The notes beneath the pieces were generated by a model, which made no database searches, was not told the origin of the DNA, and worked only from the letters and a program-made list of their open reading frames with translations. A DNA stretch of 9,411 nucleotides from Caldora sp. SIO3E6 (GTDB lineage: Bacteria; Cyanobacteriota; Cyanobacteriia; Cyanobacteriales; Coleofasciculaceae): the NCBI GenBank assembly GCA_010672185.1, contig JAAHHL010000193.1, positions 1 through 9,411 on the forward strand. Reading direction: 5' to 3'. Positions 6,324 through 9,411 of this stretch are shown here, piece by piece. The first letter of the stretch is position 1; each line of letters starts with the position of its first letter. A program made the translations under genes and the position numbers.

Positions 6324-6452
6324 ATGAAAATATACCCTAACAACATTCCTCAAGGTTGGGAAAAGTGGAGAATAGGGTTAGCAAAGTATGTCTTCAGTAT
6401 GGCCTTAGGATTCGGTAGTGCGATCGCTTTTTCGGGGAATTGTGCCTTGGCT
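6324..6452 (+). other. Predicted Sec signal peptide region of the TpsA-like protein
   Basis: The codons for M54 to A96 encode a basic stretch (EKWR), a hydrophobic core and a C-region ending CALA before QVTS. The sequence fits Sec signal peptidase I (Ala at -1 and -3). Cys at -4 is not in a lipobox position. Confidence 0.6.
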
Positions 6453-9239
6453 CAGGTAACATCTGATGGCACGGTGGGAACTACTGTTAATGGTTCTCTT
6501 TTACCCTGCACTGCTGCTACTTGTTCTATTGGAGGCGGAACTACCGCAGGAAATAATTTGTTCCACAGCTTTAGTAATTTTACTGTGCCCAATGGAGCAA
6601 TCGCTGATTTCCAAAATGCGACTAATATTGTCAACATCTTTTCGCGAGTTACAGGAGGAGTTCAATCAGATATTCTGGGTGCGATTCAAGCTCAAGGGAA
6701 TGCTAATTTCTTCTTGCTCAATCCCAGCGGTATTTTTTTTGGTCCTGATGCTCAGTTAAGGATTGGTGGTTCTTTTGTGGGAACAACGGCAGATGGTATC
6801 AGCTTTCCTGACGGTGGTGAGTTTTCTTTGACATCAGCAGTTGCTCCGAATAACCCGTTACTGACGGTAAATCCTTCGGCTCTATTCTTCAATCAGACTC
6901 CTACAGGGGCGATTACCAATCAGTCTACAGTGGGTCTAGATGTGGGTGCTGGTCAGAACTTATTCTTAATAGGTGGTAATGTTAACTTTGATGGGGGAGT
7001 TGTGCGAGCTCCTGGTGGCCGTATTGAGTTAGGTGGACTGGCAGCACCGGGGGAAGTAAAAATTATCAGCAATGGTAACAACTTTGGCTTGAGTTTTTAC
7101 GATGATGTAGCAAGAGCTGATGTGTTAATTGATAATGGCGCGATCGTTGATGTGGTGGCTAACGACGGCGGCGATATTATCATTAGTGCTAGCAATATAA
7201 CTGTTTCAGGGGGCAGTAATATTTGTGCCGGAATAGGGACACCTTCTACTTGCGATACACCAGGAAGTTTTGCTGGAGGAGCTGGTAACCAAGCAGGGAA
7301 TATTGTATTTGATGCGACAGGAACAGTAAGCATTAGTGAGTCCAGCCGCATTGAAAATGATCTTAATCCTGGTGCTACTGGTAATTCAGAAAATATTTTT
7401 ATTGCACTCAGAAGGGGAAATTTATTTGGTTCGATTATTATTAGAGCAGACTCTATTTCAATAAATGGCGAGTCTCAAGTCAGTACTAGCACCTTTGGAC
7501 AAGGGAGCGCTGGAGTTGTATTTTTAGATGTAGATGGTGGAGTTTTTATTGATAACAGCGAAATCTTCAGCACTGTGGAATCTGAAGCTACAGGTGATGC
7601 TGGTGGTGTGTTGATCGAAACTGGGTCACTTTCCTTAACTAATGCTGCTCGCATAAGTACTAGCACCTTTGGAACAGGAATTGCCGGAGATGTAGAGGTA
7701 ACAGCTGACGGTTCTGCCTTATTTATTAATAGTGATATTTTTAGTAATGTGGAACCTGGAGCAAATGGCACTGGTGGTAAGGTTAAAATTACTGCTGAGT
7801 CACTTTCCTTAATCAATGGTTCTCAGATACAAACTCTAGTCCGTAGAGAATCTGATACTCAATCCGGTGGACAAGGAGACGCTGGGAAGGTCGATCTTGA
7901 TATCCGCGATACTGTTACTATCAGCGGAGTCAATAATGATGGATTCTCTAGTGCAGTTTTTAGCAGTGTTGGTTCTGGAGCTGTAGGCAATGCTGGTGAT
8001 GTCGAAATCACAGCTAGAGCTATCTCCTTAAGTGATTTCGGTAGAATAGATTCTAGTACAGAAGGAGTAGGAAATGCTGGGGCTGTAATTTTAACAGCAA
8101 ATGGCCCTGTCTCAATTACCAATGGTAGTGATATCTTAAGTGGTGTGAGAAACGGAGCAACAGGTGATGCTGGTGGAGTTGTCATCATAGCTGAGTCTCT
8201 CTCTATAGATGCTTTTTCTCAAGTAACTACCTCTACTTTTGGAGAGGGAAATGCTGGATTAATTTTGATAGTAGCGGATAAAGACGTTTCAATTACAAAC
8301 AATAGTGCCATATTTAGTCAAGCAGGTGCAGATTCTGGTGAATCAGGTGGTATTGGTATTTCTGCCAGATCCGTCTTTGTCAGTGAGAACTCAGAATTAA
8401 ATGTGGATAACAGTGGGTTAAATGAGGCAGGCGCTATATTAATTAATGCTAGAGAAGATATCATTCTCCTCAACAGAAGTGTTATTAGGGCAACTGCCTC
8501 ATCAGGTAATGGTGGAGATGTTGAATTAAACTCAGGGGATTTTTTACTAGTACTTGGACAGAGCGATGTATTCACTAGTTCTGGTGGTTTACTCCTTCCT
8601 GGCACTGGAGGGAATGTTGACATTAACACCAAATTTGTAATTGCTGCTCCCTTCAACGATAACAATATTGCTGCTAGGGCTTTTGGAGGAGATGGAGGGA
8701 GGATTCAAATCACTGCTAATCGCATTTTTGATATTCAGGAGCGACCACTAGTGTTTCCAACTAATGATATCAGTGCCAGTTCGCCGTTTGGATTTGGTAG
8801 GGATGGTATCGTAACAACTAATGTTATCACTGCTGACCCTACTTCAGGATTTACCAACTTACCAACCAACCCAGTAGACCCCACAACCCTGATAGCGGAA
8901 ACCTGTCCTACCCGTAGTAACATAGCGGAAAGGGAAAAGAACCAATTTATCATTACAGGACAAGGTGGTTTACCCCCAGACCCCAATGCTGCATTTCCCG
9001 GTGAAGCAGTGGTAAATGATTGGGAAACTCCTGGGGAGGAAGTGGAGGAAAGTACCGAAGATTCGAGTACTGCTAGTCCCACTCCCGTTGCCACTACTGC
9101 TCCTCCATCACCAAACATTATTGAAGCTCAAGGGTGGATATATGGAGAAAATGGCGAGATTATCTTTACCGCTCAATCTCCCAATGTTACCCCTACCACC
9201 CTCGTGCTGAACTCTTCATCTACCTGCAATGAAAACTAA
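6324..9239 (+). CDS. TpsA-like secreted protein: filamentous haemagglutinin family, haemagglutination-activity (TPS) domain plus beta-helix repeats
   Basis: A large exported protein of the two-partner secretion type. Numbering here is from an upstream in-frame ATG at 6165 (1024 residues); I prefer M54 (6324), because it places a signal peptide of about 43 residues (basic EKWR, hydrophobic core LAKYVFSMALGFGSAIAF, ALA|Q cleavage at 96/97), whereas residues 1-53 look unlike a leader. Neither start has a good Shine-Dalgarno, so the choice is uncertain. After cleavage comes the TPS domain (about 99-340) with SDGTVGTTVNGS, NNLFHSFSNFTVP and NPSGIFFGPDAQLRIGGSF (NPSGI at 186-190), the motifs that direct transport through a TpsB pore. 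Residues 435-798 form about six imperfect 58-residue beta-helix repeats. The C-terminus has the usual cyanobacterial closing pattern (NDISASSPFG, DPTSGF, LIAETC, GQGGLPPDP) then a Pro/Thr/Ser-rich linker. Likely role: surface adhesion or matrix; ligand unknown. No TpsB is present in the window. The stop overlaps the next gene. Confidence 0.9.
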   Translation: MKIYPNNIPQGWEKWRIGLAKYVFSMALGFGSAIAFSGNCALAQVTSDGTVGTTVNGSLLPCTAATCSIGGGTTAGNNLFHSFSNFTVPNGAIADFQNATNIVNIFSRVTGGVQSDILGAIQAQGNANFFLLNPSGIFFGPDAQLRIGGSFVGTTADGISFPDGGEFSLTSAVAPNNPLLTVNPSALFFNQTPTGAITNQSTVGLDVGAGQNLFLIGGNVNFDGGVVRAPGGRIELGGLAAPGEVKIISNGNNFGLSFYDDVARADVLIDNGAIVDVVANDGGDIIISASNITVSGGSNICAGIGTPSTCDTPGSFAGGAGNQAGNIVFDATGTVSISESSRIENDLNPGATGNSENIFIALRRGNLFGSIIIRADSISINGESQVSTSTFGQGSAGVVFLDVDGGVFIDNSEIFSTVESEATGDAGGVLIETGSLSLTNAARISTSTFGTGIAGDVEVTADGSALFINSDIFSNVEPGANGTGGKVKITAESLSLINGSQIQTLVRRESDTQSGGQGDAGKVDLDIRDTVTISGVNNDGFSSAVFSSVGSGAVGNAGDVEITARAISLSDFGRIDSSTEGVGNAGAVILTANGPVSITNGSDILSGVRNGATGDAGGVVIIAESLSIDAFSQVTTSTFGEGNAGLILIVADKDVSITNNSAIFSQAGADSGESGGIGISARSVFVSENSELNVDNSGLNEAGAILINAREDIILLNRSVIRATASSGNGGDVELNSGDFLLVLGQSDVFTSSGGLLLPGTGGNVDINTKFVIAAPFNDNNIAARAFGGDGGRIQITANRIFDIQERPLVFPTNDISASSPFGFGRDGIVTTNVITADPTSGFTNLPTNPVDPTTLIAETCPTRSNIAEREKNQFIITGQGGLPPDPNAAFPGEAVVNDWETPGEEVEESTEDSSTASPTPVATTAPPSPNIIEAQGWIYGENGEIIFTAQSPNVTPTTLVLNSSSTCNEN
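7467..8558 (+). repeat. Approximately 58-residue protein repeats in the TpsA-like gene
   Basis: Six consecutive units cover residues 435-493, 494-551, 552-624 (expanded to 73), 625-683, 684-741 and 742-798. Each has the plan: S-x-I/V then TSTFGxGxAG, an extended strand, a second strand ending in I-x-N, an IFSxV-like turn, then a GxAGGVxI strand and SLS. Glycine-rich turns between short strands are typical of a right-handed beta-helix. Unit 3 has an insertion (about RRESDTQSGG and SGVNNDGF). The repeats are recognisable in protein but diverged in DNA. Confidence 0.7.
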
Positions 9240-9411
9240 ACTTCTCCTAAGTCCAGGTTATTTCGGTTTATTCACTCTGGCTAGTTGGCTGATGATCTAC
9301 CCCAGTCAAGCCCACACATTTAATGTAGGGGCAAAGCATTTGGGCGATAATTCATCGGTACAACCAAAAGTATACAATCCAAATGCCTTTGTGTTTGATA
9401 CTTGCACTCTA
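9229..9411 (+). CDS. Exported protein of unknown function, N-terminal part only (runs off the window)
   Basis: An open frame starts at ATG 9229-9231, overlaps the last 11 bases of the TpsA-like gene in a different frame, and stays open for 61 codons to the window end. The N-terminus MKTKLLLSPGYFGLFTLASW followed by LMIYPSQA and then HTF reads as a Sec signal peptide of 28 residues with cleavage after SQA. The visible mature part (HTFNVGAKHLGDNSSVQPKV and on to FVFDTCTL) is not one I recognise. There is no Shine-Dalgarno, so translation is probably coupled to the upstream gene. Context suggests an envelope or secretion partner of the TpsA-like protein; in cyanobacteria such neighbours include TpsB pores and other exported proteins, but nothing visible here identifies which. 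Confidence 0.68.
   Translation, partial: MKTKLLLSPGYFGLFTLASWLMIYPSQAHTFNVGAKHLGDNSSVQPKVYNPNAFVFDTCTL

Noticed and set aside
7475..8188. Long minus-strand frames antisense to the TpsA-like gene
   Set aside because: They are proline/serine-rich shadows of glycine/alanine/threonine-rich repeats.

Overview
The window looks like a filamentous or colony-forming cyanobacterium, possibly marine or salt-tolerant; I cannot name a genus. Reasons seen in the sequence: six copies of the HIP1 octamer GCGATCGC (starts 210, 1503, 1525, 2076, 5790, 6420) where chance predicts about 0.14, several intergenic tandem repeats with 7- or 8-base periods, and a haemagglutination-type secreted protein whose ends follow the usual cyanobacterial pattern. 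Base composition is moderate to AT-rich between genes.

Layout. The first 2.24 kb holds three minus-strand genes: a PPM1/LCM-type O-methyltransferase broken by a one-base frameshift and running off the left edge (1-584); a 181-residue EF-hand calcium-binding protein with a good promoter and Shine-Dalgarno (730-1275); and a small protein with a PD-(D/E)XK nuclease-like core (1624-2241). They are separated by long non-coding gaps, so they are probably transcribed separately. From 2513 everything is on the plus strand. Two tandem, about 87% identical BCCT transporters overlap by four bases (2513-4114, 4111-5721). After a 443-base repeat-bearing spacer comes a complete TpsA-like secreted beta-helix protein (stop at 9239), whose stop overlaps the start of a further exported protein that runs off the right edge (9229-9411).

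How the genes fit together. The two transporters form one translationally coupled unit and probably import glycine betaine or a related compatible solute; both keep the aromatic box and the cation-site motif of BetP. The second copy starts at a Shine-Dalgarno that is itself part of the first copy's coding end, which gives a clear model for the duplication. The TpsA-like gene and its overlapping downstream partner form a second unit devoted to the outer envelope. No CRISPR, transposase, tRNA or rRNA was seen.

I did not find a convincing novel system. The points most worth a second look are the coupled transporter duplication with a completely invariant 80-base block and localised divergence, the frameshifted methyltransferase, the start-site ambiguity of the TpsA-like gene, and the unrecognised exported protein at the right edge.
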